Of a DNA stretch of 64,000 bases, positions 42,741 through 52,067 are shown piece by piece. Below the pieces are notes generated by a model, which did no database searches, was not told the origin of the DNA, and saw only the letters and a program-made list of their open reading frames with translations. Origin of the DNA: Aquimarina sp. MMG016 (GTDB taxonomy: Bacteria; Bacteroidota; Bacteroidia; Flavobacteriales; Flavobacteriaceae); assembly GCF_018100805.1 (NCBI RefSeq), contig NZ_JAGJEA010000017.1:56072-120071 (forward strand), in the 5' to 3' direction. How positions within the stretch are numbered: the stretch's first letter is position 1; the number at the start of each line of letters is the position of its first letter. Both the position numbers and the translations under genes were made by a program.

Positions 42741-43616
42741 ATGGCAGCAAATAACCTAACATATCAATATAAAACGGCTAACATCATTGTTAAGCTTATT
42801 GTAATCAATACTCTATTATTTTTGTTTGCAACATTAGGATCCTGGATATTTAATATAACCCCTGGAGCTTTAATGAAGTGGTTCGTGCTGCCAACGGAGT
42901 TAGAATCTCTTATCCTTCAAGTGTGGGGTGTTCTTACCTATAGTTTTTTACATTTTGATTTTTGGCATATCTTCTGGAATATGTTGATTTTGTATTGGTT
43001 TGGTCAATACGTACTTAATTTATTTACAGAGAAAAGGTTTCTTACTATTTATTTGTTAGGTGCCATATGTGGAGGGATTTTGTTTGTAGTAGCTTATAAC
43101 GTTTTTCCTGTTTTGAACGGTACAATGGCTTATTTGATTGGTGCTTCGGCTGCAGTGAGAGCAATTATGATCTTTATTGCAGCATATACGCCAAACTCTG
43201 AAGTTAGGATCATCTTTTTTAATGTTAAATTATGGCAAATAGGTTTGTTTGTTGTATTATCAGATTTAATTCAGTTACCGAACTCAGGAAATGCGGGAGG
43301 TTTAATAGCACATTTAGGAGGGGCTGTTTTTGGTTATCTCTACGCTATTCAGCTTAAAAAAGGGAAAGATATTGGAGCCTGGTTCGAAAAACTAATGGAT
43401 GGGATAGCTACCATGTTTAAACCCAAAAAGAAAAGCCCTTTAAAAACGGTTCATAAATCTAAGTCAAGAAAAACAACAGCCAAAAAGACCAAAACTGCCA
43501 CTAAAAACCCAAATCAAGCTCAGATTGATGCTATTTTGGATAAAATCAGTAAAAGTGGATATGATAGTTTAACCAAGGAAGAAAAAGACTTTTTGTTTAA
43601 AGCAGGTAAGGAGTAA
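42741..43616 (+). CDS. second rhomboid-family protease with basic C-terminal tail
   Basis: This is a 291-residue rhomboid homologue. HFDFWHIFWNMLILYWFG, the Ser in GASAAVRAIM and the His in LIAHLGGAVFGY are visible. The usual GxSG is GASA here, which may affect activity. The cytosolic tail (about 215-291) is rich in Lys and Thr (KPKKKSPLKTVHKSKSRK) and ends in a helix resembling a DUF6576-like segment (NQAQIDAILDKISKSGYDSL). It directly follows rhomboid 1 and precedes the phosphatase gene by 2 nt. Confidence 0.88.
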   Translation: MAANNLTYQYKTANIIVKLIVINTLLFLFATLGSWIFNITPGALMKWFVLPTELESLILQVWGVLTYSFLHFDFWHIFWNMLILYWFGQYVLNLFTEKRFLTIYLLGAICGGILFVVAYNVFPVLNGTMAYLIGASAAVRAIMIFIAAYTPNSEVRIIFFNVKLWQIGLFVVLSDLIQLPNSGNAGGLIAHLGGAVFGYLYAIQLKKGKDIGAWFEKLMDGIATMFKPKKKSPLKTVHKSKSRKTTAKKTKTATKNPNQAQIDAILDKISKSGYDSLTKEEKDFLFKAGKE

Positions 43617-43618
43617 GA

Positions 43619-44635
43619 ATGAGGAAATTGATAAACAAGATAGTTTTTGTAATGAATTCTGTCGCAGCATTTGCATTGTTGTTATCATATCTTTTACCTT
43701 ATGTATCTCCTAAATCATTTCCATTATTATCAGTACTGAGTTTAACGGTACCTATTTTGATTATCATCAATTTGTTTTTTTTATTGTATTGGGTTGTTCT
43801 GTTGAATAAGAAAGCAATATTATCTTTGGTTGTCTTGGTTTTAGGAATTTCGCATGTATCATCTTTGTATAAGTTAAGTGGTAAGTCATCTGATGCTGCA
43901 GAAGGAAGTATTTCATTGATGACTTTTAACGTCCATAGTTTTAATCGTTTTGATTGGATAGATTCTGATAATATTCCACAAGATATTTCTAAGTTGGTAA
44001 AAGCTCAGAACCCGGATATATTTTGTGCACAAGAGTTTTATAATAATCCAGATATAGATTTTAGCCAATATCCATACGAATATCAGGATTTTAATAATGA
44101 CAATGGAGAGTTGGCATTAGTTGTTTTTTCAAAATTTCCCATTATTAATCGTGGCTCTTTAGGATTTAAGAAGACTGCAAACAATGCTATTTTTACAGAT
44201 ATTGTCATAAAAAATGATACTGTACGAGTATATAATGTGCATTTGCAATCTCATAAAATCAATCCTGATACGGATATGCTGGCTAAAGAAGATTCGCAAA
44301 AACTATTACAAAGAATCCAGTTTTCTTTTGAAAGACAACAGGAGCAAGTGGATAAAATTTTAGAACATTTAAAAACTTCTCCGTATAAGAATATTGTGAT
44401 GGGGGACTTTAATAATACCGCATACTCATATATATATAACAAAATTACTTCCGAAAATCTTCAGGATACATTTAAGGAAGCGGGTAAAGGATTTGGCAAA
44501 ACATATGAGTTTGACTTATTTCCGGTAAGGATTGATTTTATATTGGTTTCAGAAGAATTCGAAGTGTTAGGGTTTAACAATTTTGATATGGAACTTTCTG
44601 ATCATTATCCAATTCTTTCTAGAATAAAATTTTAG
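43619..44635 (+). CDS. membrane-anchored endonuclease/exonuclease/phosphatase-family protein
   Basis: The 338-residue protein has three N-terminal membrane helices (about 8-85). A catalytic EEP-fold domain follows: LMTFNVHSF, CAQEFYN (metal Glu), VYNVHLQSHKI, VMGDFNNTAYS and LSDHYPILSRIKF. This fold cleaves phosphodiesters in nucleic acids or lipids, and the membrane anchor hints at a lipid or envelope substrate. It ends the mutL-rhomboid run. Confidence 0.87.
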   Translation: MRKLINKIVFVMNSVAAFALLLSYLLPYVSPKSFPLLSVLSLTVPILIIINLFFLLYWVVLLNKKAILSLVVLVLGISHVSSLYKLSGKSSDAAEGSISLMTFNVHSFNRFDWIDSDNIPQDISKLVKAQNPDIFCAQEFYNNPDIDFSQYPYEYQDFNNDNGELALVVFSKFPIINRGSLGFKKTANNAIFTDIVIKNDTVRVYNVHLQSHKINPDTDMLAKEDSQKLLQRIQFSFERQQEQVDKILEHLKTSPYKNIVMGDFNNTAYSYIYNKITSENLQDTFKEAGKGFGKTYEFDLFPVRIDFILVSEEFEVLGFNNFDMELSDHYPILSRIKF

Positions 44636-44697
44636 ATTTGTTTTACTTTTTGGATGGGGAGTTAATCGAGTATATTGATTTGTAAATAATTTATTTA

Positions 44698-46011
44698 ATG
44701 AGCAACGATTTTATAAATGATCTGTTAGAAGCACTTTCGTTTTCTCCAGATAATATTCCGCTAAGACTTAGGATAGCAAAGTCATACTTTGATAAAAGTG
44801 ATTTTAGTAATGCAGAGCAACATTATTTAGAAGTTATTAATCTCCAGCATGATATTATCGAAGCTAAATTTGGATTAGCAAATTGTTATTATAAGCTGAA
44901 TAAGGTCGCACCCGCAGAAATTATTTTAGAAGAATTATTAGATGTTGATAATCGTAATATTTCTTATTTAGAATTACTTTGTTATTGTCAATTAGAATCA
45001 AATAATATTTCAGAAGCAAAGGATACTTATCAAACTATATTGAATATAGACAGCTTATATCAGAACGATGATTTTGATCATAAATTAAGATTAATGAGCG
45101 GTCCTAGTAAAGAGGAAAACTTTGTGGATAATGATGCTAAAAAATTTCTTAAAAAACCTACTATTGATTTTTCAGATGTTGGAGGTATGGATGAAGTAAA
45201 GAATCAAATTTCTTTAAAAATCATTAAACCTTTGGAACATAAAGATTTATATAAAGCTTACGGTAAAAAAATTGGTGGAGGAATATTACTTTATGGCCCT
45301 CCGGGATGCGGGAAGACACATCTGGCAAGAGCTACGGCAGGAGAGATTAATGCCAATTTTATTAGTATAGGTATTAATGATATATTGGATATGTGGATTG
45401 GAAGCAGTGAACAAAATCTTCATGAAGTATTTGAAACTGCTAGAAAGAATACTCCCTGTGTTATTTTTATTGATGAAATAGACGCTCTCGGCGCTAATAG
45501 GAATGATATGAATAAATCAGCAGGTAGGAATGTTATTAATCAATTTCTTGCTGAATTAGATGGTATTGATAGCGATAATGATGGTATTTTGATACTTGGG
45601 GCGACAAATACTCCTTGGCATTTGGATCCGGCTTTTAGAAGGCCAGGTAGGTTTGATCGAATTATTTTTGTTTCACCTCCAGATATCAAAGCAAAATCTG
45701 CCATTTATGAAATTATGTTGAAGGATAAGCCTATAGAAAGAATAGATTATAATGTTTTAGCAAAGAACTCAAAAGAATTTTCTGGAGCAGATATAAAAGC
45801 TTCAGTTGATGTTGCAATTGAACAAAAGTTGATGCAGTCCTTTAGTGATGGAATTCCTAAACCATTATCTACAAAAGATATTCTTAAAGCAATAAAACAG
45901 GTCAACCCAAGTACTAAAGAGTGGTTTACAACTTCAAAGAATTATGCTCTGTATGCTAATGATTCTGGATTGTATGATGAAATATTAACCTATTTGAAAA
46001 TAAAGAAGTAA
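44698..46011 (+). CDS. TPR-AAA+ ATPase (CDC48/FtsH-like module)
   Basis: The 437-residue protein has N-terminal TPR-like helices (about 20-130) and one AAA+ module: Walker A LLYGPPGCGKTH (198-208), pore-loop region DMWIGSSEQN (231-240), Walker B CVIFIDEIDALG (254-265) and second-region-of-homology FRRPGRFDR. It resembles the classic AAA family of remodelling ATPases without protease domain. It abuts the next gene with no gap (TAA then ATG), and that gene encodes a TPR membrane protein. A remodelling or chaperone pair is inferred; the substrate is unknown. Confidence 0.85.
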   Translation: MSNDFINDLLEALSFSPDNIPLRLRIAKSYFDKSDFSNAEQHYLEVINLQHDIIEAKFGLANCYYKLNKVAPAEIILEELLDVDNRNISYLELLCYCQLESNNISEAKDTYQTILNIDSLYQNDDFDHKLRLMSGPSKEENFVDNDAKKFLKKPTIDFSDVGGMDEVKNQISLKIIKPLEHKDLYKAYGKKIGGGILLYGPPGCGKTHLARATAGEINANFISIGINDILDMWIGSSEQNLHEVFETARKNTPCVIFIDEIDALGANRNDMNKSAGRNVINQFLAELDGIDSDNDGILILGATNTPWHLDPAFRRPGRFDRIIFVSPPDIKAKSAIYEIMLKDKPIERIDYNVLAKNSKEFSGADIKASVDVAIEQKLMQSFSDGIPKPLSTKDILKAIKQVNPSTKEWFTTSKNYALYANDSGLYDEILTYLKIKK

Positions 46012-47241
46012 ATGGATAATGTGCTTTTTGAAAGAGGTTTTCAGCTATTTCAGGTAAAAAAATATAATGAGGCAATAAGATATTTACAAGAAGGATTGCA
46101 AAAAGATCCGGAGGATTATCTTTCTAAAAATCTTCTGATTAAATGTTATCTAGAATTGGAGGATTACCAAAAAGCAGAATCACTAAATGAATTATTGATC
46201 TCCGAATATCCAAACGAAGATGATTTATTTTATAATAGATCTGTTATTGAAAGACATAATGAAAATAACACTGAGGCTAAGAAGGCTATCGATGAAGCTA
46301 TAAGACTAAATCCTTATGAACCGGATTACTTTGGATATAAAGGTTTTTTATTTTTAGAATCTAAACAGTATCAACCAAGCCTGAATTATGCTAATAAAGG
46401 ATTAGAATTAGATCCTAACAATGTACTTTGTTTAAATGTTAGGGCACAAGCTCTTACTAAACTAAAAAGAAAAGAAGAAGCACAAGAAACTATTGGTAAT
46501 ACCCTAAATCAGGATCCAGAAGGTAGTTTTTCTCATGCTAATGTGGGTTGGGTTCAATTAGAGCATGGGAATCATAAAGAAGCAATGACACATTTTAAGG
46601 AATCCCTTAAGAATGACCCTACTTCAAGATATGCACAAGAGGGCATGCTGGAAGCTATTAAAGCTAAAAACTTTGTCTATAGAGGTTATTTAAAGTACGC
46701 ATTTTGGATGTCTAATAAGAGTTCCAAAAATCAATTTGCTTTTATTATTGGGTTATTTATTGTCTATAGGATATTAGTAAAAGTTTTAGAATCTTCGGGT
46801 AACGAGAATATGGCATATATTGTAATTATTCCTTATTTGATATTCGTTTTAGGGGGGTGGATAGTCGACCCTTTATCCAATATGATTTTGAGGTTTAATA
46901 GTTTTGGAAAATACTTGTTAACCAATAAACAGAAGGTTTCCGGGGTTGTCTTTTTTATATTATTAGTACTAGGAACCTTTAGTATTGTTTCGTATTTTAT
47001 TTGGGGTCATGTGTTATTGTTTTTAATTTCAATATCGTTTTTTGCATCAATAATCCCTGCAAGTAAAGGGATTCTAGTTGATAATAGGTTGACCAAAATA
47101 GTAAGTTTTGCTATTGTCGGTTATACTTTTTTTATGGGGTTTTTTGGTTTTCTTTTTATTAAAAATCTTTTTTGGTTGGGTGCTTCGGTGCCACTAGGAG
47201 TGGTTGCTTATACATGGATTTATGGGCTTTTAAAAGAGTAA
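46012..47241 (+). CDS. TPR membrane protein, partner of the AAA+ ATPase
   Basis: This is a 409-residue protein with six or so TPR repeats in the first 215 residues (KKYNEAIRYLQEGLQKDPED, EDYQKAESLNELL, NHKEAMTHFKESLKNDP). About six membrane helices follow (245-409). The TPR half should be cytosolic, placing it where the AAA+ protein can reach. I do not recognise a named family. The start codon follows the previous stop directly, strongly suggesting a coupled two-gene unit. Confidence 0.8.
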   Translation: MDNVLFERGFQLFQVKKYNEAIRYLQEGLQKDPEDYLSKNLLIKCYLELEDYQKAESLNELLISEYPNEDDLFYNRSVIERHNENNTEAKKAIDEAIRLNPYEPDYFGYKGFLFLESKQYQPSLNYANKGLELDPNNVLCLNVRAQALTKLKRKEEAQETIGNTLNQDPEGSFSHANVGWVQLEHGNHKEAMTHFKESLKNDPTSRYAQEGMLEAIKAKNFVYRGYLKYAFWMSNKSSKNQFAFIIGLFIVYRILVKVLESSGNENMAYIVIIPYLIFVLGGWIVDPLSNMILRFNSFGKYLLTNKQKVSGVVFFILLVLGTFSIVSYFIWGHVLLFLISISFFASIIPASKGILVDNRLTKIVSFAIVGYTFFMGFFGFLFIKNLFWLGASVPLGVVAYTWIYGLLKE

Positions 47242-47243
47242 AC

Positions 47244-47552
47244 TTACATCATCCAACAATCTATTTGATCTGAAAAAATATGCCATAACAGGGCTAAACC
47301 AATAATTCTTGTTTTTTTAGGTATGCATAATATAAAATACCCACCTATTACATAATAGCTATGTAAAGGGTGAAACCCAACGCTACAACGATTAGGGTCA
47401 AAAATAGGATTGGCAATCAAATGATCCAGATCAATAAGCATAGCTGCTATACATATGAAATACACTTTTTTCCATTGTTTAGGGAAGAAAAGTAGCGCTA
47501 TACATAATGGAACAATAAAATGAAACCCGTAGTGTATGATTGGTCGAATCAT
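47244..47552 (-). CDS. DUF6122-like small membrane protein
   Basis: This is a 102-residue protein with about four membrane helices and His/Asp motifs IDLDHLIANP, FHPLHSYY and LWHIFSDQIDCWM. They resemble membrane-bound metal-dependent hydrolases of the YdjM type. It overlaps wbqC by 4 nt and is the last gene of the minus-strand parA cluster. Hydrolase activity is an inference. Confidence 0.78.
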   Translation of the reverse strand: MIRPIIHYGFHFIVPLCIALLFFPKQWKKVYFICIAAMLIDLDHLIANPIFDPNRCSVGFHPLHSYYVIGGYFILCIPKKTRIIGLALLWHIFSDQIDCWMM

Positions 47553-48175
47553 GAAAAAATAGATTGACTCTCCAGATAAGTCAAAGCATTAGTACCTTCA
47601 TTAAAAAGCAAATCCAAAATAGAAAGATTAGAGAGGAACCCATATTTTTCTGAAAATACCTGGATATAGGATTTCATATCATAGGTTTTTTCTTTTTTGG
47701 CATTAACCAGATTTCTTAGATCATTGATTTCTTCAGGATTTTTTTGAAAGACTTCTGTCTTTGTGTAATTACTATCTAATTGAAGGCAATCAAAAACCGC
47801 TTCCATACATTCATAATTGAAATCTAAAAGAAATTCTTTTGGTTTCTCAAATAAATGAGCAAATTCGTCTTCATAATATTCAAAAAATGGAGATGTTCTA
47901 TAAGCGGTTTCCAGGGATCTCCAATGTAAGATTTGCCATTGAAAATCATTTTCAACACGAACATCTTTATATAGCTGACGATCTCCATTTCCTGTATGTT
48001 TTATAGGAATAGTTAATAATAACTTTCCATTAGCTCCATAGATATAGGTTCTATTACGATAGGTTTGTTTTTGATAATTATCTGTATTTTCAAAAACTAT
48101 CGAATCTGATTGAGCTATAGCTATATATTGAGCTATAGATCCAAAATACATAGGGTGTAGTAGGGTAGGATTCAT
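47549..48175 (-). CDS. WbqC-family protein
   Basis: This 208-residue protein begins with NPTLLHPMYFGSIAQYIAIAQSDSIVFENTDNYQKQTYRNR, the typical WbqC opening (P-Y-F-P-x-I-xYF-like with Tyr/Asn-rich stretch). The family occurs in O-antigen and other clusters, and its reaction is not established. Here it sits 26 nt downstream of lepB in a conserved housekeeping cluster rather than a sugar locus. Confidence 0.85.
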   Translation of the reverse strand: MNPTLLHPMYFGSIAQYIAIAQSDSIVFENTDNYQKQTYRNRTYIYGANGKLLLTIPIKHTGNGDRQLYKDVRVENDFQWQILHWRSLETAYRTSPFFEYYEDEFAHLFEKPKEFLLDFNYECMEAVFDCLQLDSNYTKTEVFQKNPEEINDLRNLVNAKKEKTYDMKSYIQVFSEKYGFLSNLSILDLLFNEGTNALTYLESQSIFS

Positions 48176-48201
48176 AATTTCAAACCATAAAAGGTTTTTT
48201 A

Positions 48202-49767
48202 TTAAGCCTTTTTTCTCTTTTTATACTGACCATAAATAATCCAACCAAATAGGACAATTAAGAAGTATTTGAAATAAGAAACAGGCTCTCCACTTCCTCC
48301 AACGGTAGTGAACATACGATCCCATCTTATTTTATTGAAACCTTTACCATTAGTATCCCAGCTAAACCATACAAAAACAGGTTTACCTACTATATGATTA
48401 GCGGGAACATACCCCCAATTTCTACTATCCTCACTATTATGACGATTATCACCCATCATCCAATAGTAGTCTTGTTTAAAGGTGTAACTATCTATAGGCT
48501 CCCCGTTAAGTAAAATTTGAGTTCCGTTTGCAGTTAATTTATTATCAATACCCAATTCAGATCCTTCATAAACTTCTATGATTCTACGATATAGAGAAAA
48601 GCTTTTTAGGTCCATTTTTACGGTAACTCCGGCTTTTGGGATATATATAGCGCCAAAATTATCTATGTTCCAATTTACTTTGCCATTATTTGGGAAAATT
48701 CTCGGGTCTTTCGCTCCTTTTGGGGCAATATTTCTTTCTACACTTACAACATTTGGATGGTTTTTAAACTTCTGTGCGTTTTCTTTTGTTAACAAGACTC
48801 TAAACCTTCCATTATTCAGAGGAATAAATTCGGTAGGTTTGATCTTATAGCGGTCATAAAGATTCTGAGGATTAAATCTTCCTCCTTTTGGAGTAACTAA
48901 ATGAGAAAACTGAACTTCAGCTCGATCAGGTAATTCTGTCCGTGCTCCATTAATATGAACATATCCATCAACTACAGCCAGTGAATCTCCGGGAACACCT
49001 ACACAACGTTTTACGTAGTTTGATTTTTTGTCAATAGGTTTGTAATGATATTTACCATCTCCCCATTGCTGAAATGCATTAACAGTATCTATAGGCCAGC
49101 TAAATACAACAATATCGTTTCTTTTTATTTTTTGAAAACCTGGTATTCTAAAAAATGGATATTGAAGTTTACTAAAATAAGACTTCTTTCTTAACACGGG
49201 AATGGTATCATGTACCATAGGAAAGGTTATAGATGTCATTGGAGTTCTCGCTCCATAATGAAACTTACTTACGAATAAGAAATCACCAACAAGCAATGTT
49301 CTTTCTAATGATCCTGTAGGGATCGTATAGGGCTGCATAAAATAGGTGTGTACTATCGTTGCTGCTACAACCGCAAATACAATAGAACTAACCCATTCTC
49401 CAAGAGATGTTCTAGGTTTTAAGCTTCGATCTTCTATATAGGTTACATCAAGCATATAATTGACATAAAAAATATAGAAACCTAAAGTTACCAAGACTAA
49501 TATGGTATCGTTTCTATTATTTCTCCCAAAACTTCTGATGGTTTCTACCCAAATCACGGGTAGCATGATTACGTTGATTACCGGAACGAATAACAGAATT
49601 ACCCACCACCAAGGGCGGTTAATGATTTTCATTAAAATTACAGCATTATATACAGGTACTGCAGCTTCCCAAGCCTTTCTGCCAGCTTTAATGTATAATT
49701 TCCAGGTTCCCAGAAAATGAATAACCTGTAGTACAAGGAAAAATATAAACCATTCAGTAAGTGTCAT
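48202..49767 (-). CDS. lepB: signal peptidase I, long flavobacterial form
   Basis: It removes signal peptides from exported proteins at the inner membrane. It is 521 residues, against about 320 in E. coli. Several N-terminal helices precede the catalytic domain: Ser153 in IPTGSLERTLLVGD, Lys253 in YVKRCVGVPGDS, and YWMMGDNRHNSEDSRNWGYVP near 445. Between about 280 and 420 lies an extra segment (RTELPDRAEVQFSHLVTPKG onward) that accounts for much of the length. It is part of the parA to DUF6122 run. Confidence 0.94.
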   Translation of the reverse strand: MTLTEWFIFFLVLQVIHFLGTWKLYIKAGRKAWEAAVPVYNAVILMKIINRPWWWVILLFVPVINVIMLPVIWVETIRSFGRNNRNDTILVLVTLGFYIFYVNYMLDVTYIEDRSLKPRTSLGEWVSSIVFAVVAATIVHTYFMQPYTIPTGSLERTLLVGDFLFVSKFHYGARTPMTSITFPMVHDTIPVLRKKSYFSKLQYPFFRIPGFQKIKRNDIVVFSWPIDTVNAFQQWGDGKYHYKPIDKKSNYVKRCVGVPGDSLAVVDGYVHINGARTELPDRAEVQFSHLVTPKGGRFNPQNLYDRYKIKPTEFIPLNNGRFRVLLTKENAQKFKNHPNVVSVERNIAPKGAKDPRIFPNNGKVNWNIDNFGAIYIPKAGVTVKMDLKSFSLYRRIIEVYEGSELGIDNKLTANGTQILLNGEPIDSYTFKQDYYWMMGDNRHNSEDSRNWGYVPANHIVGKPVFVWFSWDTNGKGFNKIRWDRMFTTVGGSGEPVSYFKYFLIVLFGWIIYGQYKKRKKA

Positions 49768-49819
49768 TTGTCAGTATTTTTTTAGTATAAGTACTTTTTC
49801 TTTCTAATGTGTTACAATA

Positions 49820-50518
49820 TTATAAACCTAAAACGTCTTTCATTGTAAAAATTCCGGTTTTATCATGTAACCATTCTGCTGCAACTACCGCACCTAGTGC
49901 AAATCCGTTACGGTTATGTGCAGTATGCTTAATTTCTATATCATCTACCGCGGAGGTGTATGCCACAGTATGAGTTCCAGGAACTTTATCTATTCTTTTT
50001 GCTACTATAGGAATTGTATTGTCATCTCCTTGATCCAATTTCCAATCTTTTTTGCTTGAGTTTTCTATAACGCCTTCAGCAAGGGTGATTGCTGTACCAC
50101 TTGGTGCATCCAGTTTTTCAGTATGATGAATTTCTTCCATGGCAATATCATAACCTTCGACATTGTTCATCATACTGGCTAATTTTTTGTTAAGTTCAAA
50201 GAAAAGGTTAACACCTAAACTATAATTAGAAGCATAGATAAAAGCTCCTTTTTTTTCTTTGCATAACTCTAATATCTGCTCATAGTGTTCCAACCAGCCT
50301 GTTGTACCAGAAACTATAGGCACATTAGCATTAAAACAATTGGTAATATTGCTAACCGCAGCAGAGGGAATACTAAAGTCAATTGCTACATCTGCTACTG
50401 AAACATTGTAATCTTTATCATCTTTATCAACTTTGAGTACAATTGTATGGCCTCTTTCAATAGCAATTTTTTCTATTGTTTTACCCATTTTGCCATATCC
50501 TAGCAGTGCAATTTTCAT
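49820..50518 (-). CDS. dapB: 4-hydroxy-tetrahydrodipicolinate reductase
   Basis: It reduces the dihydrodipicolinate precursor to tetrahydrodipicolinate in lysine and meso-diaminopimelate synthesis. At 232 residues it is shorter than E. coli DapB (273). The Rossmann loop LLGYGKMGKTI is at the start. IVSGTTGW and the catalytic signature EEIHHTEKLDAPSGTA are present. It lies between the DUF5683 gene and lepB. Confidence 0.95.
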   Translation of the reverse strand: MKIALLGYGKMGKTIEKIAIERGHTIVLKVDKDDKDYNVSVADVAIDFSIPSAAVSNITNCFNANVPIVSGTTGWLEHYEQILELCKEKKGAFIYASNYSLGVNLFFELNKKLASMMNNVEGYDIAMEEIHHTEKLDAPSGTAITLAEGVIENSSKKDWKLDQGDDNTIPIVAKRIDKVPGTHTVAYTSAVDDIEIKHTAHNRNGFALGAVVAAEWLHDKTGIFTMKDVLGL

Positions 50519-50560
50519 ATTCTTTTGGTGGTTAGTGTTCTTGGTTTAAATTTTTAGTTG

Positions 50561-51151
50561 CTAAAAACTATAATTAAGCGATAATCCAAAACTGGGTTTT
50601 GCATCAAGATTATTAAAATTAACTTTTGGTTTTAATGATAAGTCTTCTGAGACATTATACTGCTGTAAATGCGCGGTCACATTGGCGTCAACAATATTAA
50701 GGACATATAACCCTACTGTTACTAATAAAGATAATTCTTGTTCTCGTCGAAAACGTCTTTGCAAATCAATAAGTCTATCATTAGAAAAATTTTCAATTTG
50801 AGCATCATTAATAGGTAAGCCTGCTAATCTAAGCTTATAGGCATCTCTAAATCTATTATAGTTATTATTGTTATCAATATAAAAATAAATTCCTGTGCCT
50901 AAAGCGGCATATACAATAGGTATTTTCCAGTATTTGCCAGAATAAGCTTGTCCTAAACCTGGAAGTATTGCAGAATAAAATGCTGCACGTGCTGGAGCCA
51001 AAGGTTCATAAGGTCTACTCTTCTTTTCTTTTTTCTTTTTTACAACAACTTCTTCTGTAGTAATCTTTAATTCTTCATCTTCCTGTGAGAAAATATTTTG
51101 AGTAATTAAACACGTAAAAAAAAGAATAATATAAAAGGATTTACTCTTCAC
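50561..51151 (-). CDS. DUF5683 exported or membrane protein
   Basis: The 196-residue protein has signal peptide FYIILFFTCLITQNIFSQ, an acidic then Lys-rich linker (KKKKEKKSR) and the DUF5683 core PLAPARAAFYSAILPGLGQAYSGKYWKIPIVYAAL with two hydrophobic helices. It overlaps parB by 11 nt. The conserved place next to parB suggests a link to envelope or cell-cycle biology, but no function is established. Confidence 0.82.
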   Translation of the reverse strand: MKSKSFYIILFFTCLITQNIFSQEDEELKITTEEVVVKKKKEKKSRPYEPLAPARAAFYSAILPGLGQAYSGKYWKIPIVYAALGTGIYFYIDNNNNYNRFRDAYKLRLAGLPINDAQIENFSNDRLIDLQRRFRREQELSLLVTVGLYVLNIVDANVTAHLQQYNVSEDLSLKPKVNFNNLDAKPSFGLSLNYSF

Positions 51152-52058
51152 TATTGATAAGTTTCTTTAAGCGTTTAAAATCTTCTTCAGAAGAAAATGG
51201 AATGATTAGTTTACCACTTCCTTTGCTTGAAACCTTTACATCAATTTTTGCACCAAAATATTCTGAAAAATCTTTAATTCCTTTGGCAATATGTCTTGGC
51301 ATTTCGTTTTTAGAACTAGCACTTGATCCCTTGATATTAGGCTTCTCATCTTTATTGTTTAAGGATCGTACTAAGCTTTCTGTATCACGAACAGAAAGTG
51401 AGTTGCCTATAATCTTTTCGTATATGTCAAGTTGTTCTTGTTGGTTTTCAATATTGATCAATGCACGACCATGCCCCATAGAGATAAAGCCATCTCGCAT
51501 TCCTGTCTGAACAATAGGGTCTAATTTTAATAATCTTAAATAATTAGCAATGGTGGATCTTTTTTTACCAACTCTATCACTTAATTGTTCTTGTGTAAGA
51601 TTGATTTCATCGATAAGACGTTGATAAGATAGTGCAATTTCGATAGGATCTAAATCCTGACGTTGTATATTCTCGACCAAAGCCATGGTTAAAGACTCTT
51701 GATCGTTTGCAATTCTTATATAAGCAGGTATTTTTTCTATACCGGCTAACTTAGAAGCACGATAACGTCTTTCTCCACTTACGAGCTGAAATTTATTGAA
51801 GTCGAGTTTACGTACAGTAATCGGTTGTATAACACCGATTTCTTTGATTGAGGTTGCCAATTCGCGTAAGGTTTCATCATTGAAACTGGTACGTGGTTGA
51901 AAAGGGTTAACCTCAATGCTTTCGAGTTCTAACTCTATGATATTACCAACTACTTTATCTGCATTTTTATCATCTGCTGACTTAATATCATTCTCAGGGT
52001 CTTTCAGCAAAGCTGAAAGGCCTCTTCCTAATGCTTGTTTTTTCGTTGCCTTCGCCAT
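51141..52058 (-). CDS. parB: chromosome partitioning protein ParB
   Basis: This is a 305-residue CTPase/DNA-binding protein that spreads from parS and drives origin segregation with ParA. The N-terminal ParB/Srx domain (IEVNPFQPRTSFNDETL, then the CTP/arginine patch SGERRYRASKLAG, MALVENIQRQDLDPIE), the helix-turn-helix (LTQEQLSDRVGKKRSTIANYLRLL) and a C-terminal dimer segment are visible. It is 9 nt downstream of parA. I saw no parS-like palindrome in the window. Confidence 0.95.
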   Translation of the reverse strand: MAKATKKQALGRGLSALLKDPENDIKSADDKNADKVVGNIIELELESIEVNPFQPRTSFNDETLRELATSIKEIGVIQPITVRKLDFNKFQLVSGERRYRASKLAGIEKIPAYIRIANDQESLTMALVENIQRQDLDPIEIALSYQRLIDEINLTQEQLSDRVGKKRSTIANYLRLLKLDPIVQTGMRDGFISMGHGRALINIENQQEQLDIYEKIIGNSLSVRDTESLVRSLNNKDEKPNIKGSSASSKNEMPRHIAKGIKDFSEYFGAKIDVKVSSKGSGKLIIPFSSEEDFKRLKKLINSEE

Positions 52059-52067
52059 AAATCCTTA

